Positions 20,865 to 35,096 of a stretch of DNA of 64,000 nt are shown piece by piece. The first letter of the stretch is position 1. The number at the start of each line of letters is the position of its first letter. The stretch spans positions 2,594,001 to 2,658,000 of the forward strand of contig NC_016478.1 in NCBI RefSeq assembly GCF_000226095.1, in the 5' to 3' direction. The stretch is from Thermothelomyces thermophilus ATCC 42464 (Eukaryota > Ascomycota > Sordariomycetes > Sordariales > Chaetomiaceae). The notes under the pieces were generated by a model. The model searched no databases. It saw nothing but the letters and a program-made list of their open reading frames with translations, and was not told the origin of the DNA. Both the position numbers and the translations under genes were made by a program.

Positions 20865-21312
20865 TGTCACGGATAAGCACATAGGCGGCCTGGCAGGCTG
20901 CAGCTAGGACACGGGACATTCCGACAGCCAATCACTCGACAGACTAATCAGAAGATTATCACCGCCAAGACTAAGGTCTTCACTAGTAATAATAACATGT
21001 CACCGTCGACAACGTAGAATCACGAAGTGAAAAGAGAAGTAATACTAGTGATAACTATTGAAGAAAGACAGACTATTGTATATATATAGCTAGCCAGTCA
21101 CTCGTTATGGTAGACTCTGGGAGTTCGCCAGTGGTAACAATCATAATCACAGTACTTATACCAAGCATTGCTGATTACTATGAGAGATAACTCTAAGTGT
21201 TGTTGTGAACCCTTTGGCTTTACCGAATCCCTTAGACGACCTGCCTGCTTGTCCCGCTTCACCCACCTCCGTCTGGACCCTTTCAGAAGAAGTCTGAGTT
21301 GGGTTCGTCACA
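20865..21312 (+). repeat. 3' LTR of element B (448 bp)
   Basis: Same length as 6115-6562, differing by RIP-type transitions. Followed by GAGGG (21313-21317). Confidence 0.95.
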
Positions 21313-21317
21313 GAGGG

Positions 21318-22496
21318 TAAGGCATTTAGATAGTTTAAGCCTATATAGAATAACTATCTTATTGAGGAAGACAAAGATAACCGAGACGTATTTATATAGG
21401 TAGTCTTTCGATCTTATAACCGTTTTAAAGAAGAGCTTTAAAAGGTCTTTAGTGATAAAAATAAGAAGATTTATATGTAAGAAAGACTTGCTAATCTCCG
21501 ATAGACCAAGTTAATAGCTTCCTATATAGTATAGTTTAGATAGGATATGTTTAAGTCTTAGCTTAATAATAAGGCGTTAAGATAACTATTCTATAATAGC
21601 TTAAAGGAAAAGGTTAAAGATAAGCTATATAAGTATAATTAGCTTAAGACCCTAGATAAATATATTATATAGGCTATCAGAATCGATAATTAACTCTATA
21701 TATAAGAGTAGTAGAAATAAGGTCGAATAAACGGAACTATAGTTAAAGCTAATAATAAGAAAAAACGAGCATATATTAGTACCTTATATAGGACGTATCC
21801 TAGGGCTATAGATATAGATATAGCATAGAAGTAAGATAGAAAGAAGATAACTAAAGATAAGTCTAACGTTACTTATTATAACTATAGAAAGAAAGGACAC
21901 TATAAATAAGAATGCTAAAGCCCGAAGAAAGAATAGAAAATAGTCCCTAGAAAGGAAATTATAGTTATTAACGAAACTACTAAAGATATTATCAAAGTAG
22001 CGGCTATAAGCCACGAAAACAGGGATAGCGATATAGATAGTCTCGGACACAATAGCGATAGTAAAGACAAATAAGCACTATACTTTGAACTAGTCACTAT
22101 AGACCTAGAGATAGGTCTTGCCAAATAGGATATAGTAAGAGAGTATATACTACCAATTTCGATTCTCCTAGCCTTGAGGTAGTAGGGTTTTATAGTTATA
22201 TAGAGGTAGAATAGATTGTAGATAACCGATACCTAAGGAATTGAAAGACCTAGACCTAATGTTCTATTCCTTTAGGAACAAATCAAATAGTACTATAACA
22301 AAGTTTTCTAGCTTAATATAGAACTATACAAATGGGATAGACGCTTAATTTGACTTGCCTAATAGAGCGATAAGATAAGGGACGAGATATAGGAACTCTA
22401 ATATATTATAGAAACTATTAAAGGGAAATAGTCTATAATATATAATAAGCTTAATAGCTATACCAAGTATTTTAATAACTAGTAACTTAGCTATAA
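21318..22496 (+). pseudogene. gag relic of element C, part 2
   Basis: Resumes the gag of C directly after B: capsid end, zinc-knuckle region with Cys codons changed to TAT/TAC, and the start of the C-terminal extension. Cut at 22496 by D; the duplication TATAA is at 22492-22496 and 51626-51630. Confidence 0.85.
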
Positions 22497-22942
22497 TGTA
22501 ACAAATCTAACTTAGACTTCTTCTAAAAGGGTTTAGACAAAGGTAGATTGAGAGGGACAAGTAGGCAGGTCGTCTAAGGGATTTGGTAAAGCTAAAGGGT
22601 TTATAACAACACTAGAGTTGTCTCTTATAGTAATTAGCAATACTTGGTATAAGTACTATAATTATAATTATTATCACTAGTGAACTCCTAGAGTCCACCT
22701 AACGAGTGACTAGCTAGCTATATATATATAATTGTCTGTCCCTCTTTAATAGTTATTACTAGTACCATTTCTCCTTTCACCCTATGATTCTGTATTATCG
22801 ACGGTGACATGTTATTATTACTAGTAAAGACCTTAGTCTTAGCAGTGATAATCTTCTAATTAGTCCGTCAAGTGATTAGCTATTGGAATGTCCCGTGTCC
22901 TAGCTATAGCCTGCTAGGCCGTCTATATACTTATCCATAATA
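22497..22942 (-). repeat. 3' LTR of element D (446 bp)
   Basis: Reverse complement of a type 1 LTR, from TGTAACAAATC to the equivalent of CGTGACA, with many RIP transitions. Confidence 0.9.
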
Positions 22943-23067
22943 TAATGCCCCTCCTTAAGGCTTTCGACCTAAAAGCCCTCTTAGGCTGTTTCAAATAGTG
23001 CTAATACCCTTTACTTGTAAGTACTACATTCTTCCTATTTTTACATTATAGTTACTATGTTGACAAA

Positions 23068-23724
23068 ATGCCTATAGAGAAACGAAAGTCGTATTCTACA
23101 TGTTACCGTGCTTCCTTTGCTTAGAACATCGCTAAGAACGGTTTTATTATTATACCTTGCTCTTAGTACGCGTCGTAAAACCTTATCTATAAAATGATTG
23201 CGTGTATAAAGCGTTATAAGGCCTATGTTTGTCGAGGTCGTTCTTACGATAGCTCTGGTATCTCGCTTTCTTCCTATAAGCTCGTCTCCCTTTTTTTTTT
23301 TTTAGTATTATAATTCTTAATATTTATTCTAGTAGATCGTATTCTTTAGGAGTAGCGTTATATCAAGGATACTAAACATTATACCAAACTTAAGCTAAAT
23401 AAATCTTAATACTATCTAGAAGAAGCCTAGCGCAAGTTATCCGAAAAGCTTACACGGCTCTAGCGTCTTTATCAATAGAAGGAGTTTTTGGTAGAGAAAG
23501 GTACTAATATAGTAGCGCGTAGTTTATCGACCTTAGACGAGTTAGAGGCGGTTAAGTAGCAAGAGCGGCAAGAGGCGCTTACTATGCTCTTGTCAGAGAT
23601 TAATAATACCGTCAATACTATTAACTAGGGCATTATCTTTAGTTCTGTCTTAGGTTTTCCTTTAGTCAATCTAGGTTCTACTAGTAGAACTGTTCTAGTT
23701 TCTTAGGGCAGTTTAAATTCTTAA
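23068..23724 (+). pseudogene. Antisense Zn2Cys6/coiled-coil gene relic of D
   Basis: Lies opposite to pol of D. ATG is kept at 23068-23070. The six cysteine positions fall at the same spacing as in A: one is still TGC and five are TAC or TAT, exactly the RIP product of TGC/TGT. The intron with its T tract and the stop position (TGA to TAA, 23722-23724) are also recognisable. Confidence 0.8.
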
Positions 23725-26700
23725 CTAGTTTCTATAAGTTATCTTTTAGTCTGAAATCGAGCTATTTGACTAGATACTATAGTTCCCTATTAATAATATG
23801 TAAATCTAGAATTTCTTCGACGTCCTATTCTTCTTCCTCGTCTTTTACTTCGATATATATAGCAACCTTAGCGTTCTTTGGTACTAGTTCGAGAGGTAAA
23901 ATATAAAAAACATCTATCTATAGTTATATAGATAATGGTAACGATAGTCGGTAGTTAGATGTCGAAATTCGTTCTTTGATAACGAAAGGTCTAACCTTTT
24001 TAAAGTCTAGCTTTATACTTAGTCGTTTAGTTTGTAGGTTTCGTATAATTAGGTAGACTTTGTCTCTCCTCTCTAGGCAAGGTCCCTCGAGCCTATATTT
24101 ATTATAGTAGTTCTTTATTCTGGTCTTGACAAACTCGAGTTCCTTTTTAAGCTTCTTATATAGTATGTACATTTGTTCTGCTTTGACTACTGCTCTTGGC
24201 ACTATGACCTCTAGTCCTTGCCTAAGGTCTACTTTATATCTATAGTTTGTGAAGAACAGTATGACTTTGGTCGTTTCTATTAGTATTATATTATAAGCGA
24301 GTTATATTATTAGTAATAGTATAACCTAGTTATCTTACTAGTAATTGACGTAAGAACGGAGATACTACTTAATAACTTGGTTTAGTCACTCTATTTATCC
24401 GTTAGTCTACGGGTAATATGCTATTAATAGCTTGCTATTGACGCCTAATCGTTATATTAACGCTTACTAGAACTTTGACGCGAACTTAGTATCTCTATCG
24501 GTGATCTATTCTTACGGCTAAGTATATACTAATGTAACTTGCCGATAGATTATATCTACTAGCTATTTAGCTATTTAAGATTCTTTATAGGGAAAGAAGT
24601 ATACCTATTTAGTTAGGCGATCTACTATAGTAAGAATGCTATTATAGATTACTCCTATAGCTATATCTTTAGATTTTAGCAGCTTCGTAATAAAGTCTAT
24701 TATAACTAAACTCTATAGTTTGTTAGCTATTAGCAGTGGCTAAAGTAGCCTATATAGCTTGTATTATGCTATTTTGCTTCGATTATAAATGTTATAATTC
24801 TATATAACTTTCTTAACCCGTGCCGTTAACTGTAGAAAGTTATAATATTTCTTAACTTATATAATAGTCTTTATAACTCCTTTATATCCTCCGAGTTTTA
24901 ACTTGTAGAGTTTTCGAATCATCTATAGCTATTAATTCTAGTTATAGATATATACTTTGCCTCGGTACTAGAGTTTCCTATCTCTTTCTTCTACTCTATT
25001 AGGTACTAATAGTCCGGGTACTACTTGATACTATGCCTTATTAATCCTTTCTTCTTAAAAGATTGTATAGCATTCTAGGAACGAGTCAAGTAGATCATCT
25101 TCTACAGGTATCTACGTTTCATAATATAGCGTTCCGTCTGTTTGTTCCTTAAATAACGGTGGTGTTATTTCCGTTCGTCCTTCTATATGATCCGTTTGTC
25201 GGCTTAAGATGTCCGCTTGTACGTTCTCTTTACCCTTCTTATAGCAGATCTCGAAGTTAAATTCCACGAGAAATTCTGCCTATTGTATTTGTTGTCTGTT
25301 AAGCTCCTTTGTCGTTATAAAGTATTGCAAATTCTTATAATCTATATATACTTATACCGGTTTGATTATACTACTGAGGTATGGTTGCTATTCCTTAAAA
25401 GCTTTAATAATTATAAGTAGTTCTTTGTTATAAATCGGATAATTAAAATATAATCTATTAAGCTTCTTTAAAAAGAAGGCTATAGGATATAGCTTTCCTT
25501 GTTTATCTTGTTATCCTAATTATCCTCCGATAGCATAGTCTAAAGCGTCCGTTTCTACCTCGAATAGCTTCTTAGGATCTAGTAATACTAGTACTAGATC
25601 TTTAGTAATAGTATTATAGATCTATATAAATGCTTACTCGTGCTATTCTTTCTATTGGAATTTAGCGTTCTTCTTAGTAAGTTTATATAAAGGTCGTATA
25701 ATTGCTCTAAAGTTCCTAATAAATATTTAGTAGAAGTTTATAAATCCGATAAAGCTTTATATTTCTATAACTAATGTTAGTTATAGCTACTCCTTAATAG
25801 CTTTAACCTTTGAAGGTTCTATCTAGATTTGTCCTAGAGATATTTTATATCCTAGAAATACCGTTTTCCTAATGTAGAATTTGCTCTTTTCCTTGTTAAC
25901 TAATAATTTATACGCGTATAGCATATCTAGCACTACTTTCATGTACTTCCGGTATTCGTCTATTATCTTAAAGAAGATAAGTATGTCATCAAGATAATAT
26001 ATCGCAAATTTGTCGAGAAAGGGTTAGATAGCTTGATTAATCAGGGCTTGGAACGTTACTAGCGTGTTTATAAGTCCGAATAGCATGACGAGGTACTTAT
26101 AGTAGCTATAGGGTATCCTAAAGGTTATTTTCTACTCGTCGCCTTCTTTGATCTATATATAGTTATAGGCCGATAGTAAGTTAAGATATATAAAATATTA
26201 GGCTCCTATTAACTAATCTCGGAGCTATAAGATTAGCGGTAACAGATATCGGTTTTTCACAGTCTATTCGTTAAGTTACTAATAATTAACATATAACCGT
26301 AGCTTTCCGTCTTTCTTAGGTATAAACAGGATTAGATAGCCTACTAGCGGTATCGACAGGTAGATATATCCTCTTCGAAGGTTCTCCTCTAAATATCGCT
26401 TAAGTTCTTTATTCTATATCTAGCTTATATAGTAAATCTTAAAGAACTTTAGTCATGCTCCTTCCTTAAGCTTGATCTTGTAATCCTATAGGCTATGTTC
26501 TGGCAATCCTTTTAGATATTTTGGTTTAAATGCTAGGTATCCTTTGTATTCCTTTGGTACTTTTCTAGTTTTGTCTCGTCTCTTAGTTTTCTAATAATAT
26601 ATAAACTTGGTTCTATCTATAGTAATGCTAGCAATTTCTCCTATCTTAACCTACTACTCTAATTGTAGTGCTCTACATTTATTAACGGAGAGAACAGCTA

Positions 26701-27385
26701 TTAGCGGTTTAGCTTGTTCCTCTTATCGTGATATTAATGTCGTTATATTGCCTCTTCTAGAGTCTATAGTGGTCTGCCTGCTACTGTCTGTCTTTTATAG
26801 TAGATCTATAAGATATGCCTTCCTTTAAGTATCGTCTACTCGCGATCCTTATATGCTCCCTATCTCGCTAGTCGAATATAACTCCGTTCGGGGTTATAGG
26901 TAGCTATTATTCTTCTAGCTAATGTCCGGGTTATAATCTTTATATTATAGTAACCCTAATATTATATCTTTATTATTATCTATATCTACGATGCTAAATA
27001 CGACTGCTATAGTCTTCCTTACTATAGTAATATCGATTGGTTCGGTCTTCTTATATACCTATTACGTTAGAAATAGCCCTTTGACTATACTATACTTTCG
27101 CTTTATTCTCTAGGGTATTTATAGCTAATTTATAAGTATTGGCGAAATTAGGTTTATCTTTACTTTACTATCTACTAGTATAAATATTTTATACTATTTC
27201 TATTATGCTATTATCTATAGTCGCTTGTCTTGCTACTGTCGTCTAAAGATTATAGCGATTTCCTATATTTCTGCTAGGAGGTCTTGATATAATAGTCTCT
27301 TACGCTAGTTCCTCCTATACTACGCTACTACTCGCCGTTACTCGGGCGTTAATGGTTTCTAGACCCCTCGAAGGGCCCTAACCCG
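23600..27385 (-). pseudogene. pol relic of element D
   Basis: Whole pol in reverse orientation, from the frameshift site (reverse complement of the heptamer at 27385-27391) to the stop near 23600. Stops occur throughout. An open fragment at 23924-24202 still shows the integrase C-terminal region. Confidence 0.88.
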
Positions 27386-28115
27386 TTTCCTAGGTTAGTG
27401 CTAACCTCTTTAATTATTTAGCTAATAGCGGCTTTATCAATCGTGCTTATTTCTATAAGCTATTAAGTACTTATAGCTTCTTACTATTAGGTCTGTTTTA
27501 CTTTCTATCGTACGTACTATAGCTTTATCTAAAGCTCCCGAATTTATAACTTCTTTTCGTCCGTGTAATAGAGGTAATCGTTGCTCTAGCACGAGTCCTA
27601 TATATCTTGTTCTGTTTTATAGTACCTAGGCTAGGCTCGCTTTGGAACTACTGTAATGCCTTTTAGACTCTAAGCTTCGATTTTCCAAAGTAATTTAGCC
27701 GCTCTGTTTCCTATATCGTAGACCTATTCTATAGGGTAGAGGCTTCTGTCCTTATTTCCCTGTTAGGTCGGCTAGTAATTATTTTCGAATTTGTCGTAGA
27801 AGTAATATCGGCATTTATATACTATATACTAGAACTAGGGCACTTGTATATATGCCTTGTGTTAAGGGTATAGTCGTGTAGCGTTGCCTAGGAGGTATTA
27901 GAATTCTTTCCTAAATCCTTCCTACTATACGTAGATTATAGATACTCTAATGTTAAGATAAGAGTGTTTTTTCTAGTAGCTTTCCTACGTACGCTTGTCT
28001 TTTCCATAGCTTACGTATATAAACTAGTATTCTAGGTTCCGTACGTCATTACTAAGTTGCTAGTCGTCAAGGTACTCGGTGTAGCTATCGAGCCTATTAT
28101 ATGTCACAGGCTATT
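27349..28115 (-). pseudogene. gag relic of element D, 3' part
   Basis: C-terminal extension of Gag in reverse orientation, from the stop at 27349-27351 to the insertion point of H. The GGGCCC hairpin is recognisable just inside the end. Confidence 0.85.
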
Positions 28116-28533
28116 TATCATAGAAATATATATATAGATGCTACCTAGACCACTAGCACAAACAGGCTAATCAAGCCAAAGGAATAAAAGGACCAATTAT
28201 AATATAAGAAGCATAGTAATTACTATACTTACCAGCGATCAGGGTAATTACTACCATACGATCACTTACAATCACTATAATCAGGAGTAATTACTAGGAT
28301 TATATATATATATAGATAGTCACTCGTTAGGTAGACTCTAAGAGTTTATTAGTAATAGTAACCTATAATTATAGTACTTATACTAAGCATTGCTAATTAC
28401 TATAAGAGATAACTCTAGTATTATTATAAACCCTTTGGCTTTACCGAATCCCTTAGACGACCTGCCTACTTGTCCTGCTCAATCTACCTTCGTCTAAACC
28501 CTTTTAGAAGAAGTCTAAGTTAGGTTCGTCATA
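28116..28533 (+). repeat. Left LTR of the H/X composite (418 bp, type 2)
   Basis: Starts TATCATAG, the RIP-altered TGTCACAG, and ends TTCGTCATA. It serves as the 5' LTR of both H (by flanking CTATT) and X (by continuous downstream internal sequence). Confidence 0.85.
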
Positions 28534-28560
28534 CGTTGCTATTACTCCCTTTGTTCTGTT

Positions 28561-30822
28561 ATAGTTTAGAACGGAGGTAACTTCGACCTTAATATTAATA
28601 TAGCTACTAACGTTACGGCCAAACAGCTGCTTACTTAGCTTAGTTAACTCTATTAGTAGATCTAGGAGTTAGACTAGAGAGATAAGGCTACTTAAGCCTA
28701 AATTAAGGAACTCGAGAACGGTGAAAAGCACTTGTAGAAGTTGGTTAACGAGGCCTATACTAAAATTAAGGCGCTTGAAACCGCTAAAGCAAGCTATATT
28801 AAAATCGAACTACCTAGTAAATATAGAGGAACTAAGGAAGACCTTATAGGATTCCTAATAAACCTCTAATCTTACTTCTAGCTTAATAATAATAAGTTTC
28901 TAAACGATAAAGCTAAAGTCCTTTATATAGCTATAAGACTAGAGGGCAAGGCACTTAGATAGTTCGAGCCTATATAAAATGACTATCTTACTAAGGAAGA
29001 TAAAGACGACTAAGACACGTTTATATAGGTAGTCTTTTGATCCTATAACCGTTTCGAAGAAGAGCTTTAGAAGGTTTTTAACGACAAAGATAAGAAGATT
29101 TATATATAAGAAAGACTCGCTAATCTTTGATAGACTAAGTTAGTAGCCTCCTATACTATATAGTTTAGATAGGATATACTTAAGTCTTAGCTTAATAACG
29201 AGGCATTAATATAATTATTTTATAATAGCTTAAAGGAAAAGGTTAAAGATAAGCTATATAAGTATAATTAGCCTAAGACCCTAGATAAATATATTATATA
29301 GGCTATTAGAATCGATAACTAACTCTATATATAAGAGTAGTAGAAATAAGGTTAAATAAATAGAACTATAGTTAAGGCTAACGATAAGAAAAAGCGAGCA
29401 TATATTAGTACCTTATATAGGATGTACCCTAGAGCTATAGATATAGATATAGCACAGAAGTAGGACCAGAAGAAGATAACCAAAGACAAGTCCTATATTA
29501 CCTACTATAACTACAGAAAGAAAGGGCACTACAAGCGAGAATGTTAAAGCCTAAAGAAAGAGTAGAAGACAGTCCCTAGAAAGGAAATTACGGTTATCGA
29601 CAAAACTACTAAGGACGTTATTAGAGTAACGGCTACGAGCTATAAAGACAGGGGCAGTAATATAGATAGTCTTAGATATGATGGCAATAGTAAAGACAAA
29701 CAAGCACCGTACTTTGAACTAGTTACTATAGACCTAGAGATAGGTCTTGCTAAATAGAATATAGTAGGAGAGTATATACTACTAATTTCGATTCTCTTAG
29801 CCTTAAGGTAGTAGGGTTTTATAGTTATATAGAGATAGGATAGATCATAGACAATCGATACCTAAGGAATCGAAAGACCCGGACCTAATGTTCTATTCCT
29901 CTAGGAACGAATCAAATGGTACTATAATGAAGTTTTCTAGCTTAATACAGAATTATATAAATAGGATAGACGCTTAATTTAACTTGTCTAGTAAAGTAAT
30001 AAAATAAAGGATAAGACAAGAGAACTCTAACGTATTATAGAAACTATTAAAGGAGAATAGCCTATAACATATAATAGGCCTAATAGCTATACTAAGTACC
30101 TTAATGACTAGTAACTTAGTAACAATATATAGAACCTAGAATACTAGTTTATACGCGCGAACCATAGAAAAGACAAGTATATATAGGAAAGCTATTAGAA
30201 GAAATATTCCTACCTTAGTATTAGGGTACCTATAATCTATATATAATAGGAAGGATTTAGAAAAGAATTCTAATACTTCTTAGGCAACGTTATATAACTA
30301 TATCCTTGATATAAGGCATATATATAAGTGCCCTAGTTTTAGTATATAGCATACAGATGCCAATACTACTTCTACGATAAATTTAAAAATAATTACTAGC
30401 CGACCTGATAAGGAAATGAGGACAGAAGCTTATACCCTATAGAATAGGTCTACGATATAGAAAATAGAGCAGCCGAATTGCTCTAGAAGATCGAAGCCCG
30501 CGATCTAGAAGGCATTATAATAGTTCTAAAACGAGCCTAGCCTGGGTATTATAGAACGGGACGAGACATATAAGACTCGTGCTAGAGCAACGACTACCTC
30601 TATTACGTAGACGAAAAGAAATCGCGAATTCAGGAGCTTTAGATGAAGCTATAGTATATACAACAGAAAGCAGAACGGACTTAATAGTAGAAAGCCGTAA
30701 GTACTTAATAGCTTATAGAAATGAGTATAATCGATAAAGCCGCTATTAGCCGAACAACCGAAGAGGTTAGCACTAACCTAGGAAACGGGTCAGAGCCCTT
30801 CGAGGGGCCTGGAAACCATTAA
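28561..30822 (+). pseudogene. gag relic of element X
   Basis: Collinear with gag of A from the initiator (now ATA) to TAA 30820-30822. The base missing in A is present (AAGTCCTAT), followed by a recognisable zinc-knuckle region. The frameshift site is AGGAAAC at 30780-30786. Confidence 0.85.
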
Positions 30823-33800
30823 TGTCTATATAGTAGCGAGTAGTAGTGTAGTATAGGAAGAACTAGCGTAAGAGACTACTATATCGAGACCTCCCGGCAG
30901 AAATATAGGAAATTGCCGCAATCTTTAGACGACGGCAATAAGATAAGCGACTATAGATAATAGTATAATGGAAACAGCACGAAATGTTCATACTAGTAGA
31001 TAGTAGAGCAGAGATAAACCTAATTTTACTAACGCTTATAAATTAGCTATAGATACCCTAGAGAATAAAGTAAAAGTATAGTATAGTTAAAAGGCTATTT
31101 CTGATATAATAGGTATATAAAGAGACTAAACTAATCGACATTACTATAATAGGGAAGACTATAGTAGTTATATTTAGTATTATAGATATAGGTAACGATA
31201 AAGATATAATATTAAGGTTACTATAGTATAAAGATTATAACCTAGACATTAGCTAGAAAAATAGTAGCTACCTACGACCCTAAACAAAGTCATATTTAAC
31301 TAGCGAGATAGAGAGTATATAAGGATCACAAGTAAACAATACTTAGGGGAAGGTATATCCTATAGATCTACCGCAAGAGACGGATAGTAATAGGCAGACT
31401 ACTACAGACTCTAGAAGAAGCGGTATAACGACACCGATGTTATGATAGGAGGAACGAGCTAAACCGCCGATAGCTGTTCTCTCCGTTGACGAATGCGAAG
31501 CACTATAATTAGAGTAATAGGTTAAGACAGAAGAAATCGCCAGTATCACTATAGACGGAACCAAGTTCGTATACTATTAGAAAACCGAGAGACGAGACAA
31601 GACTAGGGAAGTACTAAAGGAATATAAAGGATACCTAGCATTTGAACCGAAATATCTAGAAGGACTACTAGAATACGGCCTATAGGATTATAAGATCAAG
31701 CTTAAGGAAGGAGTATAACTAAAGTTCTTTAAGATTTACTATATAAGCTAGACTTAGAACGAAGAACTTAAGCAATATTTAGAGGAGAACCTTCGATGAG
31801 AATATATCTGCCTATTGACATTGCTAGCAGGCTACCCAATCCTATTTATACCTAAGAAAGACAGAAAGCTATGGTTATATGTTAACTATTGGTAACTTAA
31901 CTTGCTATTAGCCTATAACTATATATAGATTAAAGAAGGTAACGAGTAGAAAACGGCCTTTAGGACACCTTATAGCCATTACAAGTACCTTGTCATGCTA
32001 TTTAGACTTACAAACGTACTAGTAACGTTCTAAGCCCTAATTAATTAAGCTATCTAACCCTTTCTCGATAAAGTTATAGTATATTATCTTGACAATATAC
32101 TTATCTTCTCTAAGACAATAGACAAACACTAGAAGCATATAAAAGTAGTGCTAGACGCGCTACATACGTATAAACTATTAGTTAACAAGGAAAAGAGCAA
32201 ATTCTACATTAGGAAAACGGTGTTTTTAGAATATAAGATATCCCTAGAATAAATCTAGATAGAACCTTCAAAGGTTAAAGCTATCAAGAATTAGCTATAA
32301 CCGACGTTAGTTACGGAAGTACGAAGCTTTATCGGATTTATAAACTTCTACCAGATGTTCATTAGGAATTTTAGAGCGATTATACAACCTTTATATAAAC
32401 TTACTAGGAAGAACGCTAAATTCTAATAGAAAGAATAGTATAAGTAAGCATTTATATAGATCTACGACGCTATTACCAAAGATCTAGTACTAGTATTACT
32501 AAATTCTAAGAAGCCATTTAAGGTAGAAACGGACGCTTTAGACTACGCTATCGGAAGATAATTAGGATAATAAGACAAATAAGGAAAGCTATATCCTATA
32601 GCCTTCTTTTCAAAGAAGCTCGATAGACTATGTCTTAATTATCTAATCTATAATAAGGAACTACTTATAATTATTAAAGCTTTTAAAGAATAGTAACTAT
32701 ACCTTAACGGTATAATTAAACTAGTATAAGTATATATAGATTATAAGAATTTACGATACTTTACGATAATAAAGGAGCTTAATAGACGACAAATATGATA
32801 GGTAAAATTCCTCGTAGAATTTAACTTTAAGATCTGCTATAAGAAGGGCAAAGAGAACGTACAAGCAGACATCTTAAGCCGACGAACAGATTATATAGAA
32901 GGACGAACAGAAACAATACTACCATTATTTAAAGAACGAACAGACGGAACGCTATATTACAAAACGTAGATACCTATAGAAGATGATCTACTTGACTTGT
33001 TCCTAGAATGTTATATAATCTTTCGAGAAGAAAGGATTAACGAGACATAGTATCAAGTAGTACCTAGACTAGTAGTACCTAACGGAGTAGAAGAAAGAGA
33101 TAGGAAACTCTAGTACCGAGGCAAAGTATATATCTATAATGGGGATTAATAGTTACAAATGATTCGAGAACTCTATAAGTCGAAACTTAGAGGATATAAA
33201 GGAGTTACAAAGACTATTGTACAAGTTAAGAAATACTATAACTTTCTATAATTAATAGTATAAGTTAAGGAAGTTATATAGAACTATGATATTTACAATC
33301 GAAGCAAAACGGCATAATACAAGCCGTATAGGCTACTTTAGCTACTACTAATAGCTAACGAACTATAGAGTTTAGTTATAATAGACTTTATTATAAAGCT
33401 GCTGGAATCTAGGGATACGGCTATAGGAGTAATCTATAATAGTATTCTTACTATAGTAGATCGCCTAACTAAATAGGTATACTTCTTTCCCTATAAGGAG
33501 TCCTAGATAGCAGAACAGTTAGTAGACGTAATCTATCGGCAAGTTATATTAGTATATGCTTAGCCGTAAGAATAGATCACTAATAGAGATACTAAGTTTA
33601 TATTAAAGTTCTAGCAAGCGTTAATATAATGATTAGGCGTTAATAGCAAGCTATTAACGGCATATTACCTGCAAACTAATAGACGAACGGAATGACTAAA
33701 CCAAGTTATTAAGCAGTACCTTTACTCGTACATTAACTACTAGCAAGACAACTAGGTTATACTATTGCTAATAGTATAACTTACTTATAATATAACGCTA

Positions 33801-34480
33801 ACGGAGATAACTAAAGTTATACCGTTCTTTATAAACTATAGATACGAAGCAGACCTTAGGTAAGGACTAGAGGTTATAGTGCTAAAAGTAGTAGTCAAAG
33901 CGGAACAAATATATATACTATATAAAAAGCTTAAAAAGGAACTCGAGTTTATTAGGACTAGAATGAAAAATTACTATAACAAATATAGGCTCAAAGGACC
34001 TTACCTAGAGAGGGGAGACAAAGTCTACCTAATTATACGAAACTTATGAACCAAACGACTAAGTACGAAGCTAGACTTTAAGAAGGTTAGACCCTTTGTT
34101 ATTAAAGAACGAATTTCGACATCTAATTACTAACTATCGTTACTATTATCTATATAACTATAGATAGATATTTTTTATATTTCACTTCTCGAACTAGTAC
34201 TAAAGAATGCTAAGGTTATTATATATATCGAAGTAAAGGACAAAGAGGAAGAATAGGACGTCAAAGAAATTCTAGATTTATATATTATTAATAGAAAACT
34301 ATAGTACCTAGTCAAATGGCTTAATTTCGGACTAGAAGACAACTTATAGGAACTAGTTAAGAATTTAAATTACCCTAAGAAACTAGAACAGTTCTATTAG
34401 TAGAACCTAGATCGGCCAAAGGCAAACCTAGGATAGAATCGAAAATAGCGCCCTAGTTAATAACGTCGATACTACCGTTA
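30787..34480 (+). pseudogene. pol relic of element X
   Basis: Protease to chromodomain, with numerous TAG/TAA codons and a 90-bp loss in the early RT. The end is approximate because the type 2 tail diverges from A. Confidence 0.85.
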
Positions 34481-35011
34481 AGTTATACGATAGCCCCCGA
34501 TTCCTGCTATTCTACTACCTTTAATTTGTCTAGATTCGACAAACCCTATATAACTATATTTGCCCCCTTCTCTACTAGGAACTCTTATTATTTACAAATC
34601 TAAGTTAGATAGGCTAACGCCTTAGAAGCTTTACATTAATATTCTTATAGCAAGGCTTCGGCCTCTTTCTCTTTAGCCTTTAAATGACGTTACTCGCGTA
34701 TAATACGATCTACTACATTACAATTAGAGACATGCCCTTACAAGGAAACAGGAACTTATAAGAAGAAACTAGAATACTAGAACCATCATAAGTATAACCC
34801 TAATATATATAAGCCTCGTAGCGATGAGATTTTTCAATCATTCTATATACTCGGTTATACTCTATGCAATAGGAATATGCTATCACTACAAACCTATAAT
34901 CGGAAATAAACTAAGCTAAACGCTTATAGCGAATAGATACTAGGGATCTACGCGCGTCAGATAGTATAATTGATAGTACGAAGGGTAATAAGGGGCTAAG
35001 GAGAAAAACAT
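34357..35011 (-). pseudogene. Antisense gene relic of X (type 2)
   Basis: Diverged from type 1 at the nucleotide level, but the cysteine-cluster region, intron donor (now TATAAG) and coiled-coil part align. The start shown is the ATG at 35011-35009 and is uncertain. Confidence 0.65.
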
Positions 35012-35096
35012 GTATAAGAAACGTAAGGGATGTTAGCGCTATTTGAAACGACCTAAAGAGGGCTTTCGGGTCGAAAGCCTTAAAGGGAGGGCATCG

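Larger units (their letters stand above)
6115..21312 (+). mobile_element. Gypsy element B (type 1), interrupted by A
   Basis: A full element of about 7.6 kb once A is removed. LTRs are 6115-6562 and 20865-21312. The target duplication GAGGG is at 6110-6114 and 21313-21317, and the gag of C continues on both sides. B is moderately RIP-mutated: the LTR pair differs by C-to-T and G-to-A changes, and frames are interrupted by TAG/TAA. Two long fragments of open pol frame survive (10114-10413, 10474-10848). Confidence 0.95.

Noticed and set aside
28290-28320. TA-rich microsatellites within LTRs
   Set aside because: They are the TATA regions of the U3, at the same place in every LTR, further enriched by RIP.
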